From Mycobacterium asiaticum (GTDB lineage Bacteria; Actinomycetota; Actinomycetes; Mycobacteriales; Mycobacteriaceae), in the NCBI RefSeq assembly GCF_001673635.1, contig NZ_LZMH01000085.1, forward strand, positions 62,001 to 126,000: a stretch of 64,000 nucleotides of DNA, in the 5' to 3' direction. The notes under the pieces are model-generated. The model was given only the letters and a program-made list of their open reading frames with translations, was not told the origin of the DNA and made no database searches. Each line of letters opens with the position of its first letter. The first letter of the stretch is position 1. Shown one piece after another: positions 54,162 to 63,947 of this stretch. Both the position numbers and the translations under genes were made by a program.

Positions 54162-54721
54162 GTACCATCGTTTTGTCCCCTTTTGCCCAAACCCGCACGG
54201 AATTCGCGGATATCACCGACACCGGCCCCATTGAGGAGCATCTCCTCGCCAGGGTGCTGGAGCCGTACGCATACAAGGGCTGCCGCTATCTGATCGACGC
54301 GTCGTACAAAGCGACCGCCGATTCGGTACTGGCATACGGGAACTTCAGCATCAATGAGCCGGCCTACATCCGGAGCACGGGGCATTTCAACGCGGTGGAG
54401 TTGGTGATGTGTTTCAACCAACTCGCCTACTGCGCTTTTGCTCCTGCGGTTCTCAACGAGGAGATTCCGGTGTTGCGCGGCTGGTCGATTTCCGACTATT
54501 TCGACCTGCAGCTGCCCAGCATGCTGATCAAGAACACCTCGTCGCGCTTCAGAAGGCCGATCCACGCCCAGAAGTTCTCCGCCCGCCTGTTGTGCCAGAA
54601 CTTCAAGGTCATGGAGCGGTCGCTGCGCTACCTCTCGGTTCCCTGTGCAATCGAATTCTGGGACGAGTTCGGCGGGGCGGCTACCGCTGAGGTCGAACTG
54701 GCAGCGCTCAACATCCCGTAA
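54158..54721 (+). CDS. fcoT: FcoT, hotdog-fold thioesterase-like enzyme (Rv0098/ScoD-like)
   Basis: 187 residues from ATG 54158, overlapping the oxidase stop. The sequence CRYLIDASYKATADSVLAYG, STGHFNAVELVMCFNQLAYC and WSISDYFDLQLPSMLIKNTS corresponds to M. tuberculosis FcoT (183 residues), a hotdog protein first described as a long-chain acyl-CoA thioesterase. In the isonitrile pathway the homologue ScoD adds glycine to an alpha,beta-unsaturated acyl-ACP (Michael addition). That role fits its place between oxidase and ligase. Confidence 0.92.
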   Translation: MSTIVLSPFAQTRTEFADITDTGPIEEHLLARVLEPYAYKGCRYLIDASYKATADSVLAYGNFSINEPAYIRSTGHFNAVELVMCFNQLAYCAFAPAVLNEEIPVLRGWSISDYFDLQLPSMLIKNTSSRFRRPIHAQKFSARLLCQNFKVMERSLRYLSVPCAIEFWDEFGGAATAEVELAALNIP

Positions 54722-54750
54722 CCGGCTGAGACGAAAGAAGTTAGGAAGTC

Positions 54751-56316
54751 ATGACGCAATTACCGCCCACCGTGCTGGAGCGTGTCGTCGCCCAGGCGCG
54801 GCAGCGGCCCGAGGCCGTCGCGCTGCGCCGGTGCAACGGTCGCAGCACGATCCGGTACGGCGAGCTGGTAGCCGAGGTGGACCGGCTTGCCGCGGCCCTT
54901 CGCGCGGCATCGGTTACACCGGGCGCCCGGGTCCTCGTGGTCTCGGACAACGGGCCCGAGACCTACCTGTCGGTTCTGGCCTGCGCCAGGGTCGGCGCGA
55001 TCGCCGTCATGGCTGACGGCAATCTCCCGCCGGCGACCATCGGGCGGTTCGGTCAAATCACTGCCCCGAGCGCGATTCTCGTCACGCCCGGGAGCAGGAC
55101 CGGCGCCACCGACCTGCCCGACACACTGCGGTCGATACCGGCGATATCGGTCGACGTGACCGACGGCGTGCAAAGCCCCGGGCCGATGCCGGGCGCCGAG
55201 GTGCCTTTTCCGGAGCGCGGTGCCGACGATCCACTGGCGATGATCTTCACCAGCGGCACGACCGGCGAACCCAAGGCCGTGCTGCTGGCCAACCGCACCT
55301 TCGTCGCGATCCCGGACATTCTGCGGCAGGCGGGGTTGAACTGGGTGACCTGGGTCGAGGGCGAAACGACCTACTCACCACTACCGGCCACCCATATCGG
55401 CGGACTGTGGTGGATCTTCACCTGCCTGATGCGGGGCGGTCAGTGTGTCACCGGCGGTGAGAACACGACTTCCCTACTGGAGATCCTCAACGCGCACGAG
55501 GTGGCGACCACATGCCTGGTCCCCACCCTGCTGGCCAAGCTGATCGCCGAGCTGAAGGCCAACGATGCCAAGGTGCCGTCGCTGCGCCTGGTCGGCTACG
55601 GCGGTTCACGAGCGATCGCGGCCGATGTACGGGCCATCGAAGCCATGGGCATTCGCACCGCGCAGGTCTACGGGCTCAGCGAAACCGGTTGCACCGCCTT
55701 GTGTTTGCCGACCGACGAGGGATCGATCGCCAAGATCGAGGAAGGGGCCGTGGGACGTCCGTACCCCGGCGTGGATGTTCGTCTCGTCGGCGTCGACGGC
55801 CGTCCCTCCTCTTCCGGCACCCTGTGGATCAAATCACCGGCGAACATGCTGGGGTACTGGAACAATCCGCAACGCACCGACGAGGTGTTGGTGGACGGCT
55901 GGGTGGACACCGGAGATTTGCTTGAACAACGCGAGGACGGCTTCTTTTACATCAAGGGCCGGTCGTCGGAGATGATCATCTCCGGCGGTGTGAACGTGGC
56001 GCCCGATGAGGTCGACCGCATCGCCGAAGCCGTGCCCGGGGTGCGGGAGGCGGCTTGCTACGAAATCGCGGATCCGGAATTCGGGGCACTGGTGGGTCTT
56101 GCCGTCGTCCCGTCGGCGGACCTGGACGAGACGCAGACACGAAAGCTCAAGCAGGCGATCGCATCTCACTTCCGGCAGGAATCGGAGTCGGCGGCACGGC
56201 CGTCGACGATCGCCATCGTCACCGACATTCCGCGCACGCAATCCGGCAAGGTGATGCGGGCTTCACTGGCCGCGCAGGTCGGCACGGACAGGGCCGGAGT
56301 GGGCGCTCATGGTTGA
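54751..56316 (+). CDS. fadD10: FadD10, fatty acyl-AMP/acyl-ACP ligase (Rv0099/ScoC-like)
   Basis: 521 residues, against 540 in M. tuberculosis FadD10. The AMP-binding core motif is MIFTSGTTGEPKAVLL, followed by TTYSPLPATHIGG, VYGLSETGCTAL, WVDTGDLLEQREDGFFYIKG and the C-terminal lysine motif TQSGKVMRASL. It activates a fatty acid as acyl-AMP and loads it on the small acyl carrier protein encoded next. AGGAAG upstream of ATG 54751 gives a clear ribosome site. The end overlaps the carrier-protein gene by 8 bp. Confidence 0.93.
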   Translation: MTQLPPTVLERVVAQARQRPEAVALRRCNGRSTIRYGELVAEVDRLAAALRAASVTPGARVLVVSDNGPETYLSVLACARVGAIAVMADGNLPPATIGRFGQITAPSAILVTPGSRTGATDLPDTLRSIPAISVDVTDGVQSPGPMPGAEVPFPERGADDPLAMIFTSGTTGEPKAVLLANRTFVAIPDILRQAGLNWVTWVEGETTYSPLPATHIGGLWWIFTCLMRGGQCVTGGENTTSLLEILNAHEVATTCLVPTLLAKLIAELKANDAKVPSLRLVGYGGSRAIAADVRAIEAMGIRTAQVYGLSETGCTALCLPTDEGSIAKIEEGAVGRPYPGVDVRLVGVDGRPSSSGTLWIKSPANMLGYWNNPQRTDEVLVDGWVDTGDLLEQREDGFFYIKGRSSEMIISGGVNVAPDEVDRIAEAVPGVREAACYEIADPEFGALVGLAVVPSADLDETQTRKLKQAIASHFRQESESAARPSTIAIVTDIPRTQSGKVMRASLAAQVGTDRAGVGAHG

Positions 56317-56548
56317 GGCGATACGGGAACAGATCTTCACCGCGATCTGCGACGTCTTGTACATCGACGAGACCGATCTGATCGACGGGGACGCCACGGA
56401 TCTGCGAGACCTCGGGCTGGACTCGGTCCGGTTCGTCCTGCTGATGAAACAGCTTGGGGTGAACCGGGAATCCGCGGTGCCGGCTCGACTGGCGGAAAAC
56501 CTGTCGATTTCAGGCTGGGTTCGGGAACTTGCCGGAGGCCCCGGATGA
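56309..56548 (+). CDS. Acyl carrier protein (Rv0100/ScoB-like)
   Basis: 79 residues. The phosphopantetheine site is Ser39 in DLRDLGLDSVRFVLL. ATG 56309 overlaps the fadD10 stop and its own stop overlaps the NRPS start (ATGA). It carries the fatty acyl chain during desaturation, glycine addition and isonitrile formation before transfer to the NRPS condensation domain. Confidence 0.93.
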   Translation: MVEAIREQIFTAICDVLYIDETDLIDGDATDLRDLGLDSVRFVLLMKQLGVNRESAVPARLAENLSISGWVRELAGGPG

Positions 56549-59500
56549 TCGCGCGAATCCCGTTGAGTAGATCGCAGCGAAACCTCTACAACGGGGTGCT
56601 GCAGGACAGCGATCCCGCGTTGTATCTGATCGGCAAGTCCTACCGGTTCCATCCACTACCGCTGCCCGTATTCCTGACCGCCCTGCACGCGACGATCTCC
56701 GAAAACCCAGTGCAGCTTTGCGTTCTCGAGCCAGCCGCCACCGATTACCCCGAACTGACGCCGCGATTGCACGCCGGCGACATCGTGCGGGTGCGCTCGG
56801 AGGGTGACGCGGGCAGCGAGCGGTGCGCCGATGACATCACCCGCTCCTGGTCCTCGGGAATTCTGGACAAGCCGCTGGTCCGCTACACCGTCTGGACCAC
56901 GAACGACGGCCGCGTGTCTGGCCTGGACGTACACACCCATCACATCCTGCTCGATGGTGGCGCCACCGGAATCATCGAGGATAGCCTGGCGCGGCATCTG
57001 GCCGGCACCGGTACTGAAACCACAAGCCCTATCGAAGGTTTGGTCAAACTGGCGGCGGCCCATCAGCGTGAGGCGACCAAGGTCGACGAGGCGCTGCAGC
57101 GGGTCGCGCCTGGGGTACAACGCGAGCTCACCGATGATGCACGTCGCGGTGGGTACAACCCCGGCTCGGATGAACCGCACGGAGCGGCCGCCAAGGGCGT
57201 CCTGCAGGAGTCAGTGACCCTGTCCGGCGCCGCCTTTGCCGCCATCCTGGCCCTTTCGGAAGACAAGCAGGTCCCGCTCAACGTGCTGGTGGCCGCGGCC
57301 GCCGTCGGGGTGTTCTCCAGCATCCGGCAGAGCACCGACAACCTGCTGGTGCACGCGGTGGACAACCGATTCGGTGATCCGGAACTGGACGTAGCGACCT
57401 GTCTGGTCAACTCCGTCGCGCACCCGGTCCGGTTCTCTCCGTTCGCCTCGGTAGCCGACGTCGTCAGCGCGCTCGACCGAGACTACGTCAGGACCGTCCG
57501 GCGGCGATGGCTTCGTGAAGAGCATTTTCGCCGAATGTATTTCGCGATCAACCGGACCACACAGGTAGAGGCGCTGACCCTCAACTTCATCCGGGCGGCC
57601 TGTGCGCCCGACCTGCGCCGGTACTTGTCCGAAACACCGATCGCCACCGACATAGGTCCGGTCGAGGGTATGACCGTCGCCAGCGTGCTGGACGAGAACG
57701 AAGGCACGCTGCGGCTGGCCATCTGGGACAGGGCGGATCGACCCGCGGACAAGGCATATCGCGGCGTCGCCACCCGGATCGGCACCGCGCTGGAGTCGAT
57801 GGCGGCGGCGTGGGAACAACCGATCGCCACGGTGGTCGACGAGTGGCTGGGCATCGACCCGGACGGGGCCCACCGCGGCATCGAAGCGGCGTTCCAACCC
57901 GAGCCGCCGACCGTACCCGCCTGGTTTCTGGACTCGCCAGGAGGTGCCTGCGGGGTGCTGGCCAACCGCCCCGATGCACGGGCCTGGCTCGCCTGGCTGG
58001 TCCGCAACGGTGTGGTGCCCGGCGACATTGTGATCTGCTGCGACGACGACACGGACCGGACCATCGACCTGCTGATCGCGTGCCACCTCGCCGGTTGCGG
58101 CTACAGCGTCTGCACCACCGGCGATGAGATGCCGTTGCGGGCCGGCGCAATCGCCGAGCACATCGACGACATCTCGGTGCATGTGGTCGACATCGCGGCG
58201 ACGGAATTGACCGCGACCGCCGACGAGAATGAGGGCGAACTTGTCGACGGACGTGTCGAGCTGGTGGCAGGGGACGCCCGGCTGTCAGCCAGGACCGCCT
58301 ACGTCATGCCGACCTCGGGGACCACCGGGACACCCAAGCTCGTCCACGTCACCCACGGGTCGCTGGCGCTGTTCTGCGCCGCCGTCGGACGGGCATACAG
58401 ATGGGGCGCAGCCGACCGCATTCTGCAATGCGCCCCATTGACATCGGACATCAGCGTCGAAGAGATCTTCGGGGCGGCGGCCTGCGGAGCCCAGTTGCGC
58501 CGGACCGCAGCCATGAAGTCCGGCGACTTCACTGCTCTGGCAGTCGATATCGCCGCCGCGCACGTGACCGTGGTCGACATGCCGACTGCCGTGTGGCAGT
58601 TGCTGTCCGAGGACCGCGAGGTGGTTGAGATGATCCGTCGTTCGGATGTGCGGCAGATCGTGATCGGCGGGGAAGCCGTCCGTCCGTGCGCGGCCGACAA
58701 GTGGGTCGCCGCACCGGGCGAGCGAGAGATCTCGCTCGTGTCCACCTATGGTCCAACGGAAACCACCGTGGTATCCAGCTATCTGCCCATCACCGGTGCT
58801 ACCGGTCGCGCCGCCCGCCGGGTGGGCCGGCCGATGGTCGCCGACTCGATGTTCATCGCGTTCGGCGAGATTGTCATCGTCGGCGACCTGGTGGCAAATG
58901 GCTATCTCGGCATTGACGGCGGTGGGTTCGGCACCGTCACCACCGCGGACGGTTCGCGGTATCGGGCTTTCGCCACCTCTGACCGGGTGATCGCTGACGA
59001 TGAGGGTCATCCGGTCTTCGCCGGACGAAAAGACGCACTGGTCAAGATATCCGGTAAGCGGGTCGATATCGCCGAGGTTTGCCGACGCATCGCCGAGGAT
59101 CCGGCGGTATCCGATGTCGCCGTCGAATCGCACAACGGAAGACTCGGGGTGTGGTTCCAGACGCAGCTGACCCGCGCGGACGGTGCGGACACCGCGACTG
59201 TCGCACGTATCCGCTGTGTCCTGACGAGCCTCGGGGTGCCGTCGTTCGTCGTCGTCGCCGTGCCGAACATCCCCCGCAAGCCCAGCGGCAAGGTGGACAG
59301 CGCGAGGCTGCGGATGCTGTCGAATTCGTCGGATGCCCTGCCGGACAAGGCCGATGCCGATGCCGGTGCGGCCGGACTCGCTCGGATCTGGACCCGTCAC
59401 TTGGGCATCGAGCTGACGGCGGACTCGTCACTGCTCGACGCCGGCATCGGTTCACTGGATTTGATCCGGATCCTGCCTGACACGCGCAGATACCTGAATC

Positions 59501-60693
59501 GGCACCTCACCATTCTGGATTTGATCAGCGCCGACACGGCCGCCAACCTGGCACGGATGATGCCCGCGGGCGGGTGGATGGACGGTGCGACCGCGGCCGA
59601 GATAGCGGGTGACCTCGCAGCGGCATACGCACCGGCACACCAGAAAGCGTTGAGCAACAACGATAAGCGGGACACCATCCTGGTGCTGGGGGCGTCCGGG
59701 ATTCTCGGCACCGGCTTCGCCCAGGCGGTTCTCGACCTGAAACGGTCCGCAACGCCGTGTCCCGACGTGGTGTTCGCTACCAGGTCCGAGCTGCCCGAGC
59801 ACGAGCCGTGGACCGATCTGCAACGCATCGGCGGCGTGCGTACCCGGCGTCTCACCGCCGAGCCAGGTCGCGAGGAACTGGACGCGCTGATCCGCGACAC
59901 CGGCGCTCGAACCGTCGTGAACTGCGTCGGGAATACCAACGTGGTGGTGCCCTACCGCGATCTGCGGCCGGCGAACGTCAACTTTGTTCGCGCGCTGGTG
60001 GATTCATGTGTCCTGCATGGTGCGAGACTGGTGCATCTGTCCACCTACGTCGTCAATGCGCAGGTCGACGCGGCAGCGGTCACCGACCCGGGTACGGCGC
60101 CCTACCCGTACGCGGCGTCCAAGTCGCTGGCGGAACTGGTGGTGTCGGCCGCACCGAGCGCACTCGATTACACCATCGTGCGACTGCCGAGGGTGCTGGG
60201 GATGGACCGGCAATTAGCCACCAGCGCAGACATTTTGGTCTCCCTGGTCGACGCCTGCGTGACAGTGGGCGCCTACCCGGCGGTGAACCTGACCGAAGAG
60301 GTCACCACCGGACACGCCGCCGCCCACGCGATCCTGGACCTGGTTCTGCAGCTGGGTGGGCCGGCCGTGCTGGGGCGCGGAATCACCGTGGTGTCGGGGG
60401 AGCGGGTGTCGTACGCCGGGCTGCTCGCCGAATTCGATTGCGCGGAAACCGAGGTCGCGCAATGGAAGAGTCGGCTGGACGAAAGCGATTGGGCTGTCGA
60501 CAATCCGCGGCGATGGTCGGTGCTGGATGCTTGGGTGAGTTTGGGCATGCGGCTCGGGGGCCGCGCCTACGGGGAGTACCTGGCCGAATTCCCGACCGTC
60601 GCGCTGAACACCGACCGTGTCACCGAAGTCGCCGCGACACCGGGGCCGTTGCGCTCGCTGCTTCGGGACGCTGTCCCAGCCCCAATTGCCTGA
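56545..60693 (+). CDS. nrp: Single-module nonribosomal peptide synthetase, C-A-T-reductase (Nrp-like)
   Basis: 1382 residues. The condensation domain (about 1-430) has HTHHILLDGGATG. The adenylation domain (about 435-930) has AYVMPTSGTTGTPKLVH, SDISVEEIFG with the Asp that binds the amino-acid amine, YGPTETTVV, FAGRKDALVKISGKRVD and PRKPSGKVD. The carrier domain (about 935-1005) has the Ser in LLDAGIGSLDLIRI. The reductase (about 1040-1382) has ILVLGASGILGTGF and YPYAASKSLAE, so the product is released as aldehyde or alcohol. M. tuberculosis Nrp (2512 residues) has a second module. This form matches the layout I recall for Streptomyces ScoA, which acylates both amines of a diamino acid. The 3' end overlaps the convergent YjbR-like gene by 74 bp. 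Confidence 0.92.
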   Translation: MIARIPLSRSQRNLYNGVLQDSDPALYLIGKSYRFHPLPLPVFLTALHATISENPVQLCVLEPAATDYPELTPRLHAGDIVRVRSEGDAGSERCADDITRSWSSGILDKPLVRYTVWTTNDGRVSGLDVHTHHILLDGGATGIIEDSLARHLAGTGTETTSPIEGLVKLAAAHQREATKVDEALQRVAPGVQRELTDDARRGGYNPGSDEPHGAAAKGVLQESVTLSGAAFAAILALSEDKQVPLNVLVAAAAVGVFSSIRQSTDNLLVHAVDNRFGDPELDVATCLVNSVAHPVRFSPFASVADVVSALDRDYVRTVRRRWLREEHFRRMYFAINRTTQVEALTLNFIRAACAPDLRRYLSETPIATDIGPVEGMTVASVLDENEGTLRLAIWDRADRPADKAYRGVATRIGTALESMAAAWEQPIATVVDEWLGIDPDGAHRGIEAAFQPEPPTVPAWFLDSPGGACGVLANRPDARAWLAWLVRNGVVPGDIVICCDDDTDRTIDLLIACHLAGCGYSVCTTGDEMPLRAGAIAEHIDDISVHVVDIAATELTATADENEGELVDGRVELVAGDARLSARTAYVMPTSGTTGTPKLVHVTHGSLALFCAAVGRAYRWGAADRILQCAPLTSDISVEEIFGAAACGAQLRRTAAMKSGDFTALAVDIAAAHVTVVDMPTAVWQLLSEDREVVEMIRRSDVRQIVIGGEAVRPCAADKWVAAPGEREISLVSTYGPTETTVVSSYLPITGATGRAARRVGRPMVADSMFIAFGEIVIVGDLVANGYLGIDGGGFGTVTTADGSRYRAFATSDRVIADDEGHPVFAGRKDALVKISGKRVDIAEVCRRIAEDPAVSDVAVESHNGRLGVWFQTQLTRADGADTATVARIRCVLTSLGVPSFVVVAVPNIPRKPSGKVDSARLRMLSNSSDALPDKADADAGAAGLARIWTRHLGIELTADSSLLDAGIGSLDLIRILPDTRRYLNRHLTILDLISADTAANLARMMPAGGWMDGATAAEIAGDLAAAYAPAHQKALSNNDKRDTILVLGASGILGTGFAQAVLDLKRSATPCPDVVFATRSELPEHEPWTDLQRIGGVRTRRLTAEPGREELDALIRDTGARTVVNCVGNTNVVVPYRDLRPANVNFVRALVDSCVLHGARLVHLSTYVVNAQVDAAAVTDPGTAPYPYAASKSLAELVVSAAPSALDYTIVRLPRVLGMDRQLATSADILVSLVDACVTVGAYPAVNLTEEVTTGHAAAHAILDLVLQLGGPAVLGRGITVVSGERVSYAGLLAEFDCAETEVAQWKSRLDESDWAVDNPRRWSVLDAWVSLGMRLGGRAYGEYLAEFPTVALNTDRVTEVAATPGPLRSLLRDAVPAPIA

Positions 60694-61021
60694 CCAGCGT
60701 CTTGGGCGCGACGAGGCTGTAGGAAGTCAGGATCCACTCCTCGATCTCGCGCCACCGCGCGGCTGAAATCTTGCGCCCCAGACGGATTGACACCCAACCG
60801 TGCCGGCCGAGGCCGTAGCCCGTGGGCTCCGCATCGGCGTCGGTGGCGACGACCGCCGCGGCCTCCTCCTGGGACAGCTTGACGGTGATGCTGCTCGCGT
60901 CCGGTGCGCTGAAGATAAAGTTCTTGCCGCGCACCCGGAAGGTCGGCTCGCCGCCCCACGCCTCGATGTCGACCCGGGTGGCCTCCGGGAGGCGGGCGAC
61001 GATGGCCTCCAGCTTCGACAT
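60620..61021 (-). CDS. MmcQ/YjbR-family protein
   Basis: 133 residues from ATG 61021; the frame continues upstream into the MmpL stop region without similarity. IVARLPEATRVDIEAWGGEP, TFRVRGKNFIFSAPDASSIT and LGRHGWVSIRLGRKISAARW followed by WREIEEWILTSYSLVAPKTL are the YjbR fold, a double-wing DNA-binding-like domain of unknown function. It follows the MmpL gene by 16 bp on the same strand, and its 3' end overlaps nrp by 74 bp in convergent orientation. Confidence 0.88.
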   Translation of the reverse strand: MSKLEAIVARLPEATRVDIEAWGGEPTFRVRGKNFIFSAPDASSITVKLSQEEAAAVVATDADAEPTGYGLGRHGWVSIRLGRKISAARWREIEEWILTSYSLVAPKTLVRQLGLGQRPEAASATAPVSRRLR

Positions 61022-61037
61022 GTTCGACACGGCCGGC

Positions 61038-63947
61038 CTACGGTTGATCGCTGGAGACCAGTGACCGGTCCGGCGGTGGCACCGGCACCCGTGGCCGGGC
61101 GGGTCGCGACCGGACATTGATCGGCCACCAGAACCAGCGGCCCAGCAGCGCGGCGATCGAAGGCGTCATCAACGCGCGCACGATCAACGTGTCGAACAGC
61201 AGCCCCAGCCCGATGGTGGTGCCCACCTGTCCGATCATCCGCGCGTCACCCACGATCATGGCGCCCATCGTGAAGGCGAACACCAGTCCGGCGTTGGTGA
61301 CCACCTTGCCGGTGCCGCCCATGGACCGGATGATCCCGGTGTTGAGCCCGGCATGGATCTCCTGTTTGAACCGCGACACCAACAACAGGTTGTAGTCCGA
61401 CCCCACTGCCAGCAGCACGATCACCGACATGGCGATCACCAACCAGTGCAACGGGATACCGAGAATGTGCTGCCACATCAACACGGACAGCCCGAACGAA
61501 GCTCCCAGCGAGATCGCGACCGTCCCCACGATCACCGCGGCGGCGATGAACGCGCGGGTGAGGATCAGCATGATGATGAAAATCAGGCACAACGAAGAGA
61601 TCCCGGCGATCACCAGATCCCACTTGGCGCCCTCGGAGATGTCTTTGAACACGGCGCCCATGCCGGCGACATAGATCTTGGCGTCCTCCAGCGGCGTGCC
61701 CTTGAGCGACTCCTCGGCCGCGGTGTGCAACATGTCGATACTGGCGATGCCGTCCTCGGAGGCCGGGTCGCTGCGATGCAGCACGATGAATCGCGCCGCG
61801 TGCCCGTCCGAGGACAGGAACGAATTCATGGCGCGCTGAAAGTCCTTGTTCTTGAACACTTCCGGGGGCAGGTAGAACGAGTCGTCGTTCTTAGCTGCGT
61901 CGAACGCCTTGCCCATGGCGTTGGCGTTCTCGCTCATCTCGGCCATCTGGTCGAAGATGCCCGACATGGTGCTGTGCATGGTCAGCATCGATACCCGCAT
62001 GCTTTCCATCGTCTCGATCATCGGCGGGAAGGTGGACAGCATCTGCGGCATCAACCGATCCAGGTTCTTGATGTCGCTGACCAGCACGTCAAGGCGCTCG
62101 TCGATCGCGTCCAGCCCGTCCAGGCCGTCGAAGATCGAGCGCAGCGACCAGCAGGCCGGGATGTCGAAACAGTGCTTCTCCCAATAGAAGTAACTGCGCA
62201 CCGGGCGCCAGAAGTCTTCGAAGTCCGCGATGTGGTCGCGCAACTCGTTGGTGATCTCCTGCATCTGGACGGTGTCGATGACCATGCGGTGGGTCTGGTC
62301 GGCGAGCTGGGTCATCAGGCCGTACATCCGCTGCATCAGCGAAATCGTCTTGGCCATCTCGTCGGCCTGCTTGCGCATGTCGTCCATGCGGTCCCGCTGG
62401 TACTTCATCGTCTGCACCTGCCCGGCGTTGGACATGCTGACCTGGAACGGAATCGTGGTGTGCTCCATGGCCAATCCGTCGGGGCGGGTGATGGCCTGGA
62501 CCCGGGAGATCCCCGGCACCCGGAAAAGGCCTTTGGCCAGCTTGTCCAGCACCAGGAAGTCCGCCGGGTTGCGCATATCGTGGTCCGACTCGATCATCAC
62601 GATCTCGGGCTTCATGCGGGCCTGGGAGAAATGCCGGTTCGCCGCCGCGAAACCTTCGTTGGCGGGGATGAAGCTGGGCAGGTACGCCTGGTCGTCGTAG
62701 CTGGGTTTGTATCCGGGCAGCGTCAGCAACCCGACCATGGCGACGGCGAAGGTGGCGGCCAGGACGGGCAGCGGCCAGCGGACCACCACGGTGCCGACCC
62801 GGCGCCAGCCGCGCACCGCCAGGAAGCGCTTGGGATCGAAGAACCCGAACCGGCCTCCGACGATCAGCACGGCCGGACCCAGGGTCAACGCCACGATGAC
62901 CGCCGTCAGCATTCCCACCGCGCAAGGCACACCAAGGGTCTGGAAGTAGGGCATTCGGGTGAAGCTCAGGCAGAACGTTGCCCCGGCGATGGTCAACCCG
63001 GAGCCAAGGATGACGTGCGCGGTCCCCCGGTACATGGTGTAGAAGGCCGACTCCCGGTCCTCACCGGCCTGACGGGCCTCCTGATAGCGGCCGATGATGA
63101 AGATCCCGTAGTCGGTCCCGGCCGCGATCGCCAGCGAGGTGAGCAGGCTGACGGCGAAGGTGGACAGCCCGATCAGTTCGTTGTGACCCAGCAGTGCGAC
63201 TATGCCGCGCGCCGCGGAGAGCTGCACACCGACCGTGACCAGCAACAGGAACACGGTGATCGGTGACCGGTAGACGAACAGCAGCATCACCAGGATCACC
63301 GCCACCGTGGTCAGGGTGACTTTCGCCATGGATTTGTCGCCGCTGGAATGCAGGTCCGCGGCCAGGGCCGCGCCGCCGGTGACGTAGGCCTTGATGCCCG
63401 ATGGGGCCGGAGTGCCGTCGACGATCTTGCGCACGGCGTCGACGGATTCGTTGGCCAGCAGCTCGCCCTGATTGCCGGCCAGATTGACCTGAACGGTCAC
63501 CGCCTTGCCGTCGCTGCTCTGGGCGCCCGCCGCGGTCAGTGGGTCGCCCCAGAAATCCTGGATGCTCAGCACATGCGTCTTGTCGGCGCGCAACTTGCGG
63601 ATCAGCAGGTCGTAGTACCGGTGGGCGTCATCGCCCAGCGGCTTGTCGCCCTCCAGGACGACCATCGCCACACTGTCGGTCTCGCCTTCCTTGAAGACGT
63701 GGCCGATGCGGTTCAGGGCTATCAGTGACGGCGCGTCCTTCGGGCTCAGCGACACCGATCGCTCCTGCCCGACTATCTCCAGCGAGGGGACGAACACGCT
63801 GAGCAGGACGACCACGGCAATCCAGAACAGGATGATCGGCACCGCGAGGGCGTGGATGGTCCTGGCGATGAACGGCCGCTCGGCATGGCCGGGATGCGCT
63901 GAACCCGTCGGCGCCCCGTCGACGGGTTGCTGGGTCTGCACTGACAT
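61038..63947 (-). CDS. MmpL-family RND transporter
   Basis: 969 residues. The layout is typical of MmpL4/MmpL5-type proteins: a first membrane helix (HALAVPIILFWIAVVVLLSV), an extracytoplasmic domain, helices with AAGTDYGIFIIGRYQEARQA (the proton-relay Asp-Tyr), a second long periplasmic domain with a coiled-coil stretch (MKYQRDRMDDMRKQADEMAK, to about residue 690) and a second helix bundle with AVGSDYNLLLVSRFKQEIHA. Such pumps with an MmpS partner export lipids and siderophores. An MmpS gene may lie beyond the right edge. ATG 63947 abuts AAGGAG, so GTG 63941 (six bases from it) may be the real start. Confidence 0.93.
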   Translation of the reverse strand: MSVQTQQPVDGAPTGSAHPGHAERPFIARTIHALAVPIILFWIAVVVLLSVFVPSLEIVGQERSVSLSPKDAPSLIALNRIGHVFKEGETDSVAMVVLEGDKPLGDDAHRYYDLLIRKLRADKTHVLSIQDFWGDPLTAAGAQSSDGKAVTVQVNLAGNQGELLANESVDAVRKIVDGTPAPSGIKAYVTGGAALAADLHSSGDKSMAKVTLTTVAVILVMLLFVYRSPITVFLLLVTVGVQLSAARGIVALLGHNELIGLSTFAVSLLTSLAIAAGTDYGIFIIGRYQEARQAGEDRESAFYTMYRGTAHVILGSGLTIAGATFCLSFTRMPYFQTLGVPCAVGMLTAVIVALTLGPAVLIVGGRFGFFDPKRFLAVRGWRRVGTVVVRWPLPVLAATFAVAMVGLLTLPGYKPSYDDQAYLPSFIPANEGFAAANRHFSQARMKPEIVMIESDHDMRNPADFLVLDKLAKGLFRVPGISRVQAITRPDGLAMEHTTIPFQVSMSNAGQVQTMKYQRDRMDDMRKQADEMAKTISLMQRMYGLMTQLADQTHRMVIDTVQMQEITNELRDHIADFEDFWRPVRSYFYWEKHCFDIPACWSLRSIFDGLDGLDAIDERLDVLVSDIKNLDRLMPQMLSTFPPMIETMESMRVSMLTMHSTMSGIFDQMAEMSENANAMGKAFDAAKNDDSFYLPPEVFKNKDFQRAMNSFLSSDGHAARFIVLHRSDPASEDGIASIDMLHTAAEESLKGTPLEDAKIYVAGMGAVFKDISEGAKWDLVIAGISSLCLIFIIMLILTRAFIAAAVIVGTVAISLGASFGLSVLMWQHILGIPLHWLVIAMSVIVLLAVGSDYNLLLVSRFKQEIHAGLNTGIIRSMGGTGKVVTNAGLVFAFTMGAMIVGDARMIGQVGTTIGLGLLFDTLIVRALMTPSIAALLGRWFWWPINVRSRPARPRVPVPPPDRSLVSSDQP

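Noticed and set aside
61353..63266. 637-codon plus-strand frame opposite the MmpL gene
   Set aside because: His/Arg/Gln-rich shadow of the MmpL coding strand, without domains.
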